Shown: piece by piece, positions 34,626 to 44,000 of the stretch | Layout: every line of letters begins with the position of its first letter | How positions within the stretch are numbered: the stretch's first letter is position 1 | Origin: Planktothrix serta PCC 8927 | Lineage (GTDB): Bacteria; Cyanobacteriota; Cyanobacteriia; Cyanobacteriales; Microcoleaceae | Assembly: GCF_900010725.2 (NCBI RefSeq) | Contig: NZ_LR734880.1 | Coordinates: 99,608 to 163,607, forward strand | Reading direction: 5' to 3' | Length of the DNA stretch: 64,000 bases | The notes under the pieces: model-generated | What the model was told of the DNA's origin: nothing | The model's database searches: none | What the model saw: only the letters and a program-made list of their open reading frames with translations | Program-made: the position numbers and the translations under genes

Positions 34626-35290
34626 AGAAAATACGGAACCCAGAGGATCTTAATGATAAGCTTTCAGAGGAACTTGTATGGAGAAAAAAAGAGCTTTCAT
34701 CTTTGAAAGCCATGATTGATTTGAAATCACCTTCTCCTGATAAACGCAGAGCATTACTTCGTAGCGGAATAACGATCCTTTATGCTCATTGGGAAGGCTT
34801 TATTAAAGTAGCAGCTAATAGTTATTTAGAATTTGTTGCTATGCAAGGACTTCCCTATAATCAGCTTTCCAATAATTTTATAGCTTTAGCAATGAAAGAT
34901 CAGTTAGATCAAGCAAAAGACACAAACAAGGCAACTATATACTGTGAAGTAGCTGATTTTTTTATAACAAAGCTGACTGAACGGAGCAGAATTAAATATG
35001 AAAATAGAATAGCCACATCTAATCTTTCATCATCCGTTTTTAAAGAGATAGTTTTTATGCTGGGTTTAGATTACTCCTTTTATGAAACAAAAGAAGTAAT
35101 AATCGATGAAAAGTTGCTAGGAAAGAGAAATAAAATAGCTCATGGTGAGTATCTTGACATAGATGAACAAGATTATGATGAGTTGCATCAACAAATAATA
35201 TCAATGATTGATCATTTTCGTAATCAAATAGATAATTGTGCAGCTACAAAGCAATATTGTTGTAATGAGGATAAATCAGGGGAAATTTAG
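34622..35290 (+). CDS. HEPN-domain protein (MAE_28990/MAE_18760-like)
   Basis: 222 residues. The helical core ALLRSGITILYAHWEGFIKV and the RNase motif R-x4-6-H (KRNKIAHGEYLDI, near 167-179) mark a HEPN protein of the type named after Microcystis MAE_18760/28990. HEPN proteins are metal-independent RNases or structural partners in many conflict systems. The ATGA overlap with the DUF262 gene indicates a two-gene module: a probable DNA-sensing or DNA-cutting arm and an RNA-cutting arm. Action against phage is inference. Confidence 0.85.
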   Translation: MKKIRNPEDLNDKLSEELVWRKKELSSLKAMIDLKSPSPDKRRALLRSGITILYAHWEGFIKVAANSYLEFVAMQGLPYNQLSNNFIALAMKDQLDQAKDTNKATIYCEVADFFITKLTERSRIKYENRIATSNLSSSVFKEIVFMLGLDYSFYETKEVIIDEKLLGKRNKIAHGEYLDIDEQDYDELHQQIISMIDHFRNQIDNCAATKQYCCNEDKSGEI

Positions 35291-35307
35291 TTGAATAAAT
35301 ATCAGGA

Positions 35308-35366
35308 AGGGCGGGTTTATCAAGATTTCTGTGAATTAACAAAGATTGTCTCGAACCCGCCCCTAC
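35308..35366. repeat. Short inverted-repeat element
   Basis: GGGCGGGTT near the left end pairs with AACCCGCCC at the right, with about 40 bp of AT-rich loop. It looks like a small dispersed non-coding repeat. Nothing else is seen between the HEPN gene and 35421. Confidence 0.6.
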
Positions 35367-35420
35367 GGATGGTTAAAATTTGATTCAATTAATTAGGATT
35401 TATATATTAATGGATTTCAG

Positions 35421-35618
35421 CTAAGATAAATTCAAAATTTGCTTAACTTCATCTAACGAAAAAGTAGGACTTTCTTGTTCTTCTTGTTGTGCTATTCTTA
35501 AATCTTGTAAATCCTGTAAATCTTCTAACAGTTCTTGAATTTTAAGAAATTCTTCACTGGGTAAAATGACAAATTCTTGACCATTTTTATTAATAAATTC
35601 AGGATGAAGTTGAATCAT
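35421..35618 (-). CDS. Small antitoxin-like protein
   Basis: 65 residues: a short strand-rich N-terminus (QEFVILPSEEFLKIQELLED) as in Phd/YefM-like proteins, then a helical acidic tail (LDEVKQILNL). It lies 12 bp downstream of the RelE-type toxin remnant in the same direction. The toxin-first order is unusual for YefM/Phd but is seen in HigBA-like modules. Confidence 0.65.
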   Translation of the reverse strand: MIQLHPEFINKNGQEFVILPSEEFLKIQELLEDLQDLQDLRIAQQEEQESPTFSLDEVKQILNLS

Positions 35619-35630
35619 AATATTCTCCGA

Positions 35631-35831
35631 TTAATTATTATAAGCTTTACTACGATGTTTAACTCGATAGATAACTAAGTTTTGTTCCTCAACTGCAAAT
35701 AATACCCGATAATCTCCAACTCTTAAACGGTATTCTGGTGTAAAGTTTGTTAATCGTTTGACATCTCCTTGTAAATTATTTTGCATCCCTTCTATTTTAG
35801 CAAGAATTCGTTTCTGTAGTTCACAACCCAA
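35631..35831 (-). pseudogene. RelE/ParE-type toxin, N-terminally truncated
   Basis: 66 readable residues match the C-terminal two thirds of RelE-fold toxins (LQKRILAKIEGMQNNLQGD, YRLRVGDYRVLFAVEEQNLV, KHRSKAYNN). The only start is a TTG at 35831. In the same frame an upstream TGA (35835-35837) is preceded by codons for RSLFLEKL, which could be the missing first helix (compare FLEKL...LQKRI in relatives). So a nonsense mutation may have split the gene. Family members are about 85-95 residues long. Confidence 0.65.
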
Positions 35832-35943
35832 AGATCATAGTTTTTCTAAAAATAGCGATCGCTCTTGACCAAACTCAAAACCGAATCGGTTATACTGAAA
35901 TTATGTTTTAATTTGTACCCTAGAAATAGGTAGGATAAAAATT

Positions 35944-36189
35944 ATGACAACAACAATTCAAGTTGATATTTCCTTTGATTCATTAATTACAGCAATTAAA
36001 TCCTTAGATTTATCCCAAAAACATCAGCTTTTAGAAATTTTAGAAGATCAGATTTTTGAAGATGAAGCCGAACTTGAAGAAGACCCCAAAATTATTACTG
36101 AAATTGAAGAGGCGCGTCAAGCTTATCAAAGGGGAGACTATCAAACCATTCAAGATTATATGGCAAATCAGCTTGACAAAACAACATGA
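35944..36189 (+). CDS. Antitoxin-like acidic small protein
   Basis: 81 residues: TIQVDISFDSLITAIKSLDL, then QLLEILEDQIFEDEAELEED and a C-terminal helix with Tyr and Gln. Small cyanobacterial proteins with this opening usually precede a toxin gene. Here the stop overlaps the start of a 28-codon frame (36186-36272), possibly all that is left of the partner. The assignment rests on build and context. Confidence 0.55.
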   Translation: MTTTIQVDISFDSLITAIKSLDLSQKHQLLEILEDQIFEDEAELEEDPKIITEIEEARQAYQRGDYQTIQDYMANQLDKTT

Positions 36190-36272
36190 GTTATTTGGAA
36201 AGTCTTAAAACTACGTTGGAAGAGGCTTTAGAATTTAATCGCCAAGATGCTATTAATGCTGCCAATTGTTAA
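36186..36272 (+). CDS. 28-codon frame overlapping the antitoxin-like gene
   Basis: Starts at ATG 36186 inside the TGA stop of the preceding gene (ATGA overlap), encodes MSYLESLKTTLEEALEFNRQ and ends at TAA 36270-36272. It is too short for a toxin; it may be a truncated partner or chance. Confidence 0.3.
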   Translation: MSYLESLKTTLEEALEFNRQDAINAANC

Positions 36273-36344
36273 GATTGATCTACCCCTTTCCTGATCAAAA
36301 AATCGATTATAATCATCAATTAAGCTATCTTGAAGGCAACCTCA

Positions 36345-36908
36345 ATGGTACAAACTCCATCCAAAACCATCTCTTTAGAAGAGTTTCTGAAACAACCTGA
36401 AACTAAACCCGCCAGTGAATATATTGAGGGTCAAATTATCCAGAAATCTATGCCACAAGGAAAACATAGTACAATTCAAGGGGAACTTGTTATCGCTCTG
36501 AATGCTATTTTAAAACCTGCAAAAATTGCCCGTGCATTCCCTGAACTGCGGTGTACCTTTGGAGAACGTTCAATTGTTCCTGATGTTTCTGTTTTTACTT
36601 GGGATAGAATTCCCCGTGATGATAATGGTGCAATTGCAAATACTTTTTTAATCGCGCCGGACTGGATGATTGAAATTTTATCCCCCGATCAAAGTCCAAC
36701 AAAAGTGATTAAAAACATTCTCTATTGTCTCAATAATCAGACTCAAATGGCTTGGTTAATCGATCCTGAAGAACAATCTATTTTTGTTTATCACTCCAAA
36801 CAACAAATAGAAGTCTTTGATCAACTGGAGTCAGAGATTCCTGTTCCCCTGTTTGCAACCGATGTTAAACTAACCGTTGGGGCGTTATTTGCTTGGCTTT
36901 TAGAGTGA
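36345..36908 (+). CDS. Uma2-family (DUF820) putative endonuclease
   Basis: 187 residues from the ATG at 36345; a TTG at 36330 would add five. Features are the opening KTISLEEFLKQPETKPASEY, the substrate-side RCTFGERSIVPDVSVFTW with the catalytic Asp, and WMIEILSPDQSPTKV with the Glu. The PDVSVF...EILS pattern is the standard Uma2 core. It lies in the island between gltB and gltD. Confidence 0.9.
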   Translation: MVQTPSKTISLEEFLKQPETKPASEYIEGQIIQKSMPQGKHSTIQGELVIALNAILKPAKIARAFPELRCTFGERSIVPDVSVFTWDRIPRDDNGAIANTFLIAPDWMIEILSPDQSPTKVIKNILYCLNNQTQMAWLIDPEEQSIFVYHSKQQIEVFDQLESEIPVPLFATDVKLTVGALFAWLLE

Positions 36909-37245
36909 AAATCGTTCCCCAGCAGAACTTCTATATCATTAAGAAATATTGAAAATTCTTTAAATCAACCTTAAATATGCCTTAAAATTCAACAGAGCGA
37001 ATCACAATGAGGCAAATTAAACTATCATCAGATATTGATCTGATTTCAGGAGCCTATCTAAAAATTTCTTAATCGCTAATTTGTCATCAATTGTTGACGA
37101 TTTCCAGAAAAAAACAGGCTGAAGTGTGAAAAACTAAGGGTTTAAGTCTTTCAACAACAGCCCTCTCAATATATTTAACAACCTTGACCGTGAACCGAAT
37201 CAAGACTGCTAACAACCAATACTCAACAGTTTAACGGAAAAAATT
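36909..37245 (+). promoter_or_regulatory. Leader region of gltD with two palindromes
   Basis: This 337-bp gap has no gene. Two symmetrical sites stand out: ATCAGAT-ATTG-ATCTGAT (37027-37044), a perfect inverted repeat, and GTCATCAATTGTTGAC (37083-37098), symmetrical except at two positions. They are operator candidates for separate control of gltD, which is cut off from gltB. I did not find an NtcA-type GTA-N8-TAC. Confidence 0.45.
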
Positions 37246-38730
37246 ATGGGAAAACCGACTGGCTTTCTGGAATATGCCCGCGAACTCGCTGCGGAACTCG
37301 CCCCTTTAGATCGGGTTGGGAATTGGGATGAATTTCATCTCCCGATGGAGGATGACAAACTTCGCACCCAAGCCGCCCGGTGTATGGACTGCGGAACACC
37401 GTTTTGTCATACGGGAACAATTATTAGTGGGATGGCCAGTGGTTGTCCGATCAATAATCTGATCCCGGAATGGAATGATTTAATTTATCGGGGACTGTGG
37501 AAAGAAGCCCTAGACCGTCTCCACAAAACCAATAATTTCCCCGAATTTACGGGTCGGGTTTGTCCGGCGCCTTGCGAGGGTTCCTGTGTTTTGGGCATTC
37601 ATAACCCTCCGGTTACGATTAAAAATATTGAATGTTCGATTATTGATAAAGGCTGGGATGAAGGTTGGATCACCCCTGAACCTCCGGCCAAACGCACCGG
37701 AAAAAAAGTCGCGGTCATTGGTTCTGGCCCTGCGGGGTTATGTGCGGCGGCCCAACTGAATAAAGCGGGTCATGGGGTAACGGTATTTGAACGGGCTGAC
37801 CGTCCGGGTGGCCTATTAATGTATGGTATCCCCAACATGAAACTGGATAAAGAACAGGTTGTCCTGCGACGGCTGAAGGTATTGGAAGACGAGGGGGTTA
37901 AGTTTATTTGCAATACCGAAGTCGGTAAGGACTTTCCGGCTGAAAATTTGTTAAAAGAGTTTGATGCGGTACTTTTATGTACTGGAGCCACTAAACCCAG
38001 GGATTTGCCCATTGCAGGACGGGAACTCAAGGGGATTCATTTTGCTATGGAGTTCCTCACAGCCAATACGCAAGCGGTTTTAAATAAGCAGTCAGGGAGT
38101 GATTTTATCTCCGCCCAGGGGAAAGATGTGGTGATTATCGGGGGTGGAGATACGGGCACGGACTGTGTGGGAACGTCCATTCGTCACGGTTGCAAGAGTG
38201 TGGTGCAGTTGGAAATTTTACCGAAACCTCCCTCAGAGCGGGCTGCCAATAACCCCTGGCCGGAATGGCCGAAGGTTTATAAAATGGATTACGGTCAGGA
38301 AGAAGCCGCAGCCAAATTTGGGGCTGACCCTCGTGTTTATTTAACAACGGCCACGAAGTTTGAAGGGGATGAAAATGGCAATGTTACAGCTATTCATACC
38401 GTTGAAGTGGAATGGGCGAAAAATGAGAAGGGTCAGTTTATTCCGCAGCATATTCCCGGCACAGAAAAGGTAATTCCAGCGCAATTAGTGTTATTAGCAA
38501 TGGGATTTTTAGGGCCCGAACAACCGCTATTAGATACTTTAGGTTTAGAACGGGATGCCCGCAGTAATATTAAAGCTGAACATGGCAAGTATGCTACCAG
38601 TATTCCGGGGGTATTTGCGGCGGGTGATTGTCGTCGGGGCCAAAGCCTTGTGGTTTGGGCGTTTAATGAAGGTCGTGGTGCCGCCCGTGAATGTGATTTA
38701 TATTTGATGGGACAGACGGATTTACCTTAA
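37246..38730 (+). CDS. gltD: Glutamate synthase small subunit GltD
   Basis: 494 residues. Passes electrons from NAD(P)H through FAD and iron-sulfur clusters to GltB. The N-terminal cysteines ([38 protein letters not shown]) bind the clusters. The FAD site is [16 protein letters not shown] with [15 protein letters not shown], the NAD(P)H site is [15 protein letters not shown], and the C-terminal FAD motif is [18 protein letters not shown]. Length and motifs are complete. It is separated from gltB by a 3.8-kb conflict-gene insertion but keeps its orientation. Confidence 0.96.
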   Translation: MGKPTGFLEYARELAAELAPLDRVGNWDEFHLPMEDDKLRTQAARCMDCGTPFCHTGTIISGMASGCPINNLIPEWNDLIYRGLWKEALDRLHKTNNFPEFTGRVCPAPCEGSCVLGIHNPPVTIKNIECSIIDKGWDEGWITPEPPAKRTGKKVAVIGSGPAGLCAAAQLNKAGHGVTVFERADRPGGLLMYGIPNMKLDKEQVVLRRLKVLEDEGVKFICNTEVGKDFPAENLLKEFDAVLLCTGATKPRDLPIAGRELKGIHFAMEFLTANTQAVLNKQSGSDFISAQGKDVVIIGGGDTGTDCVGTSIRHGCKSVVQLEILPKPPSERAANNPWPEWPKVYKMDYGQEEAAAKFGADPRVYLTTATKFEGDENGNVTAIHTVEVEWAKNEKGQFIPQHIPGTEKVIPAQLVLLAMGFLGPEQPLLDTLGLERDARSNIKAEHGKYATSIPGVFAAGDCRRGQSLVVWAFNEGRGAARECDLYLMGQTDLP

Positions 38731-38741
38731 TTTGTTGTTAG

Positions 38742-38769
38742 AAATCCCTCCTTTTTTGGGGGGATTTTT
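38742..38769 (+). terminator. Rho-independent terminator of gltD
   Basis: AAATCCCTCC, loop TTTTTT, GGGGGGATTT followed by TT, 11 bp after the gltD stop. Confidence 0.85.
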
Positions 38770-38848
38770 GAACCACAAAGACACGAAGACACGAAGGGGA
38801 ATTTAAGTTGCGATCGCCCTACTCTTTATGTTCTCCAGTTTTCTATTC

Positions 38849-39064
38849 CTATAAGTCATCACCAACCCACTGACCTGCGTGTCGCAATACCGATTGACCA
38901 GAAGCAGGTTTATAGGCAATTGTTTCTGACAATAGGAGATGAATATTTTGGGAATTCTCTTGTTGTTTAATAAATTCAACAAATTTAGCAATTGTATTTA
39001 GGTTTTTAGGGGAGATTTGTAAAAGATTTTGCTCGATTTGCTTTCGCAGTTCAATAGTATTCAT
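38849..39064 (-). CDS. Antitoxin-like small protein, probably shortened at the C-terminus
   Basis: 71 residues from the ATG giving MNTIELRKQIEQNLLQISPK; the frame opens further upstream but would run into the Uma2 gene. The end reads SVLRHAGQWVGDDL and then TAG GAA. Relatives I recall continue GDDLEECL, so the TAG may be a GAG codon changed to stop. Proteins of this type accompany small toxins in cyanobacteria; none is adjacent. Confidence 0.55.
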   Translation of the reverse strand: MNTIELRKQIEQNLLQISPKNLNTIAKFVEFIKQQENSQNIHLLLSETIAYKPASGQSVLRHAGQWVGDDL

Positions 39065-39104
39065 AATTTTAATAGAGGATAATGGGTTAAATTTAAGTCT
39101 AGGA

Positions 39105-39671
39105 TTATTCATCTTCATCAAATACAGGAGGCCAGATTTCTGACACGACTAATTCCCATTCGGGGAGAAGATTAGGAAGGGTTAAAGTATCCCCATTTCC
39201 TAATACAATTACAGGCTGATCTGGGTGGTAAACTTCCAGTTGACAGGTATCGGGATCAATTAGAATGGCAACTTTAACCCCTTGTTGAATATAAACTTGA
39301 ATTTTATCTCGGATTTTTTTGAGGCGATCGCTTTGAGATTTAACTTCAACAACTAAGTCGGGAACAAGAGTAGCAAAATAGCGAACACTACGGGGAAGGC
39401 GATCGCGCAACACAAAAGACACATCCGGTGCTTTTAGGTCACTATTGGGTAAAATAAACCCCCCTGCGGAGTCAAAAACCCGACCCAGGCGACGGGGTTT
39501 GACCCAATTGCGAAGTTGGCTGGCAAATTCTAAGGAAACTTCACTGGCGACGATATCTGATGGGCCCATAATGGTAATATTACCTTGTTCGATTTCAATT
39601 TGATAGTCCAAGCCCGCTTCACTCAGGACTGACTCGATGCGTTCTAGGTCTTTGACGGTCATTTCAGGCAT
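39105..39671 (-). CDS. Uma2-family (DUF820) putative endonuclease
   Basis: 188 residues from the ATG at 39671 (a TTG at 39686 is possible). N-terminal MPEMTVKDLERIESVLSEAG, catalytic LKAPDVSFVLRDRLP with Asp, then LVVEVKSQSDRLKKIRDKI with Glu and Lys, and ILIDPDTCQLEVY. This is a complete Uma2 domain. The last codons overlap the alternative upstream start of the 38849 gene, so the two could be co-transcribed. Confidence 0.9.
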   Translation of the reverse strand: MPEMTVKDLERIESVLSEAGLDYQIEIEQGNITIMGPSDIVASEVSLEFASQLRNWVKPRRLGRVFDSAGGFILPNSDLKAPDVSFVLRDRLPRSVRYFATLVPDLVVEVKSQSDRLKKIRDKIQVYIQQGVKVAILIDPDTCQLEVYHPDQPVIVLGNGDTLTLPNLLPEWELVVSEIWPPVFDEDE

Positions 39672-39790
39672 GATGCAGAAGTCCAAATGGATTGTTATGA
39701 CTGATTTGATGGAAAATGCGATCGCTCCTTTAACTTAACTCAAATTCTATCTTTCAGTTTTATAGCGTATTTTTTTATATTGAAATCAAT

Positions 39791-39928
39791 TTATTTTTCC
39801 CAAAAGGCTTGATTCAATTTATTCAACTCTATTTTTTCCTTGATTTGGGCTTTTTTTTGCTCAATTTTAGCTTTTCTTTCGGGTGAAATATTCTGAATGA
39901 GTTGGTTAAATTTATGATGTCCTGTCAT
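39791..39928 (-). CDS. Short HigA-like antitoxin fragment
   Basis: 45 codons from ATG 39928 to TAA 39791, overlapping the stop of the upstream toxin gene by 4 bp (ATGA). The peptide MTGHHKFNQLIQNISPERKA and its basic helix match the N-terminal linker that precedes the helix-turn-helix in HigA-type antitoxins; the helix-turn-helix is missing. A shortened antitoxin next to a complete toxin is noteworthy. Confidence 0.65.
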   Translation of the reverse strand: MTGHHKFNQLIQNISPERKAKIEQKKAQIKEKIELNKLNQAFWEK

Positions 39929-40311
39929 AATAAACCCTCGTGTTGTAGTTCTTCAATGTATTGATCATACAATCGATCAGCCATCGGGATATATTTATCA
40001 TAAAATCGGTTATCTCCTGTTTTATCACCGCCAGTTAGTAATATGGCTGTGCGTCGGGGATCGAAAGCATAAAAAATTCTTAAGGGATTTCCTTGACTTT
40101 GGATGCGTAATTCTCTCAGATGAGAATGTTTTGATCCATTTACTCCCGAAGAATATGGAAAGGGTAAATTCGGCCCTTTTTCTTCTAGTAATTGGACAAC
40201 AGTAATAATATCGTCTTGTTGGGTTTCACCCAAAACATCCCACCATTGACTAAATTCATCAGTATATTCGACTTCCCAGGTTACGTTAACGGGATAAGGT
40301 TGATTTGACAT
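39925..40311 (-). CDS. HigB/RelE-superfamily toxin
   Basis: 128 residues of the phage-derived Gp49/HigB-like type: VTWEVEYTDEFSQWWDVL, then SGVNGSKHSHLRELRIQSQG, PLRIFYAFDPRRTAILLTGG and GDNRFYDKYIPMADRLYDQY. The order toxin then antitoxin with an ATGA overlap is the HigBA arrangement. The toxin seems intact. Toxins of this group cut mRNA at the ribosome. Confidence 0.85.
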   Translation of the reverse strand: MSNQPYPVNVTWEVEYTDEFSQWWDVLGETQQDDIITVVQLLEEKGPNLPFPYSSGVNGSKHSHLRELRIQSQGNPLRIFYAFDPRRTAILLTGGDKTGDNRFYDKYIPMADRLYDQYIEELQHEGLL

Positions 40312-40499
40312 AGGTTTAGCCTCTCAATGCTTGACTAAACCCATTGAAAGGCTTATTTTTTATCAAGAACCCACAGCTTTCTATCAAATGCTATCAAATG
40401 CTATCAACCTTTAAAACGCTCTCTCAATTCGCCATTTTTTAGGTGTACTCGGTTAGATGATTAATCTGTGTTACAATAGTCAAAATAGTTAATTCAACA

Positions 40500-40688
40500 A
40501 TGGGGAATCAAAACCATAAAAAAGCAATTCGTAGTTTGCAAAGGAGAATCATTGAACATGAGGATAAAATTAAAAATGAGTTAGAAAAGGATTATCCTGA
40601 TCAGGGATTGATTAAACATTGGCAAACAGAAATTCGCGCTTTTGAGAAAGGAGTTCAACAAGCACTAAAACGACTGAGGAGGTTATAA
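40500..40688 (+). CDS. Small basic helical protein
   Basis: 62 residues, Lys/Arg/Glu/Gln-rich, predicted as two helices (KKAIRSLQRRIIEHEDKIKN and WQTEIRAFEKGVQQALKRLR). Its TAA overlaps the next ATG by one base (TAATG), so the two are translationally coupled. I do not recognise the family. The pair precedes the NACHT-HEAT gene in the same direction. Confidence 0.65.
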   Translation: MGNQNHKKAIRSLQRRIIEHEDKIKNELEKDYPDQGLIKHWQTEIRAFEKGVQQALKRLRRL

Positions 40689-40942
40689 TGCAAATTAGCG
40701 ATCGCACATCTTTTATTCAAAGTTCTACGTTAAAAATATTGTTAACTGAACTTGGAGAAGAATGTCAAACTATTCTCCAACTTTTAGATAAAATTCGGGC
40801 TGGAAATCAATTAAGCGATAGTGAAAAAGGGGAGAGTTTGGCCGAATTATTAGCAGCTATGATTCATCTACAAACCCATTGTGGCGACGATTTGCAAACA
40901 TTAATTGCAGAAGAATTAGAACAGTTACCTGATACAGAATGA
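40688..40942 (+). CDS. Small acidic helical protein
   Basis: 84 residues, acidic and helical (LKILLTELGEECQTILQLLD, GESLAELLAAMIHLQTHCGD). Together with the basic 62-residue protein just upstream it looks like a pair whose products could bind each other. No enzymatic motif is visible. A 150-bp gap containing a GC-rich palindrome separates it from the NACHT-HEAT gene. Confidence 0.65.
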   Translation: MQISDRTSFIQSSTLKILLTELGEECQTILQLLDKIRAGNQLSDSEKGESLAELLAAMIHLQTHCGDDLQTLIAEELEQLPDTE

Positions 40943-40978
40943 TCAGAGTAAGATGGTTAATGATCAAGTTATCCCTCT

Positions 40979-41006
40979 GTAAGGGCGAGGCGCGCCTCGC
41001 CCCTAC
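40979..41006. repeat. GC-rich perfect palindrome
   Basis: GGGCGAGGCGCGCCTCGCCC at 40983-41002 is a 20-bp perfect palindrome, flanked by GTAA and CTAC. It is far more GC-rich than its surroundings and typical of dispersed cyanobacterial repeats. It may serve as terminator of the small operon. Confidence 0.7.
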
Positions 41007-41093
41007 CTTGGAATTTTTAAATGATTTTAAAGATAGGGTTTTCTTTTTTAACGAATAATTGCTATAATTATTTAAAAGGATTCATGTTTTGAT

Positions 41094-44000
41094 ATGTTAT
41101 CTTGGGATGAATTTTTACAAGATGTTGCAGATGCACAGGGTTTAGTGGATGCCGATGAACGCACAGTATTTTTAACTCGTTTTGCTGAAAAATATTTAAA
41201 AACAAGAGTATCAAATACTTCAATTGCTGATAAATTAGGCATCAGTAAATCTGATCTGGAACGAAAACTAGGTAAAGTTTATACTATTCTTGAAACTTCT
41301 TGCCCTGAATTGAAACCTGCAACAAAAGGTAAAATTAAGATTCTACATAGTTTTTTAACACAAGAGTATTCTAAATATCAAAAACAAGAACAAATTCCAT
41401 CTCAACTCCAAACACCAGTATCCTCAATTTCTGATATTAACTGGCATCAAATCTGTCAATCTCGCCTCAACGCCTACAAAGAACGCTTTCTCAACAACCC
41501 TTTAACAACTGGAAACCACCTCAATGTTTATGTTCCTTTAGGGTTAGTGGAACCCAAACAAGAACAGGACAAGCGACAAAAACAGGAATTTAACCCAGAG
41601 GAGGGGTCACGGTTTTATCAATTAGCGGAAACGGAAATAACCAAAACCTATAACGAACCGAATCAATTTTTTGAAGAAGTATTACAAAAAGGAAATAGTA
41701 AAAGCAAAGGTCAAAAAATCGCAATTATTGGCGAACCTGGGGCGGGAAAAACAACGTTATTATATCAAATTGCCCAATGGATTTTATATAAAGAGTTAGG
41801 TTATCCGATTTTAATTCGGTTGGCGGATGTTGATAAACCATTACTAGAATATTTAACTCAAGATTGGTTACGTTATGCGACTAAAAGCACAGGGGAAGTT
41901 TCACCGGAATGGGTTTCTGCATTTGAACAATTAAGGCGGGGGGATAAGGTTTGGTTACTCCTCGATGCTATTGATGAAATGGGGATAATGTCACCTTTAG
42001 CGGATATTAATCAACAGTTAGCGAACGAATTGCATGGGTTACGGGTGGTGTTAACCTGTCGGTTGAATGTTTGGGAGGGGGAGAAAAACGCTTTAAGGGG
42101 TTTTGATGTTTATCGCAATTTAGATTTTAATTCCCAACAGATTCAGGATTTTATTGAACAATGGTTTAAGGATAAAACCCAGAGTCAGGAGTTATTAAAA
42201 CAGTTAAAAGAACCCAACAAAACCCGCATTAATGATTTAATTAAAAATCCCCTGCGGTTAGCATTATTATGTCGGACTTGGAAACGGGGGCAAAAATTAC
42301 CCGAAACCCAAGCCGGACTGTATCAACGGTTGGTTAATAGTCATTATCAATGGAAGGATGAACACAAACCGTTTCAAATTCCTGAAGATGTGCAAGAATA
42401 TCTCCATAAACAGTTAGGAAAATTAGCGAAAACCGCGATAAACCGTGAACAATATCGGTTTCGTTTAGAGGAAAAATTCCTTGAACAGTATTTAGGAAAA
42501 CGGCATCCGTCAAATTCTCAGCCGAAGTCTCTATTTGATTGGGCGTTAAAATTAGGATGGTTAAATTGGGTGGGGTTAGCATCCGTTGAGGAAAGGGATT
42601 CTGATCAAGCGGTTTATGCGTTTTTCCATCCCACGTTTCAGGAATATTTTGCAGCTTTAGCGATTAAGGATTGGGATTATTTCTTACCTCGAAATCATGT
42701 CAATTGTCCGATGGAGGGGAAAGAGTATCGCATTTTTCAACCCCAATGGAAACAGGTAATTTTATTATGGTTGGGGCGGGATGATGTGGAGATAGAAGAG
42801 AAAGAGGCGTTTATTCAGAAGTTAGTTAGTTTTGATGATGGGTGTGGAGATAGTAATTTTTATGGGAATCGTACCTATTTTTTAGCTGCTGCGGGAATTA
42901 ATGAGTTTAAACAATGCAGTTTATCGGATGAAATTGTAAAACAGATTGTTCAATGGGGTTTTGGTTATTTTGATATTGAGAAGCAAAAATGGATAACTTT
43001 TATTGATCCACTTGAGGAAGGTTCAATAACAGTATTACCAGAGACAATTAGAGAAAAAGCGATCGCTAATTTAATTCAAGTCTTAGAAACTACTGAGAAT
43101 GAATCTACTCGCAGGAGGGTTGCCTATAGTTTAGGGGATATTGCTGGTAGAAATGAGTTAGCAATACGAGAGTTAATTCGGGTCTTAAAAATCACTGAGA
43201 ATGGATTTACTTACAGGTCGTTAGCCGAGAGTTTAGGGGAAATTGCCGTTGGAAATGAGTTAGCAATAGGGGAGTTAATTCGGGTATTAAAAACCACTGA
43301 GAATGAAGAGAATTGCTGGAGGGTTGCCGAGAGTTTAAGCGAAATTGCCGTTGGAAATGAGTTAGCAATAGGGGAGTTGATTCGGGTATTAGAAACCACT
43401 GAATCTGAATCTACTCGCAGGATAGTTGCCTATAGTTTAGGGGAAATTGCCGTTGGAAATGAGTTAGCAAAAAAGGAGTTAATTCGGGTATTACAAACCA
43501 CTCAATCTGAAAATAATCGCCAGTTATTTGCCTGGAAATTAGGGAAAATTAACCCTGGAAATGAGTTAGCAAGAAAGGAGTTGATTCGGGTATTACAAAC
43601 CACTCAATCTGAAAATAATCGCAGGATAGTTGCCTCTATTTTAGGCGAAATTAACCCTGGAAATGAGTTAGCAATAAGGGAGTTAATTCGGATCTTAGAA
43701 ACCACTCAATCTGAAAATAATCGCAGCATTGTTGCCTGGAGTTTAGGGGAAATTGCCGTTGGAAATGAGTTAGCAATAAGGGAGTTAATTCGGATCTTAA
43801 AAACCACTCAATCTGAAAATAATCGCAGGATAGTTGCCTCTATTTTAGAAAAAATTTCCATTGGAAATGATTTAACAATAGGGGTATTAACTCAGGTTTT
43901 AGAAATTACTAATGATGAAGAAACTCGCAGCAAGGTTGCCTATAGTTTAGGGGAAATTGCTGTTAGAAATGAGTTAGCAATAGAGGCGTTAATTCAGATC

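Noticed and set aside
35832-35900. Separate small gene upstream of the RelE remnant
   Set aside because: The frame has no start codon and ends at the TGA; better explained as the detached toxin N-terminus.
36909-37245. NtcA-binding site before gltD
   Set aside because: No GTA-N8-TAC could be found by eye; only unrelated palindromes are present.
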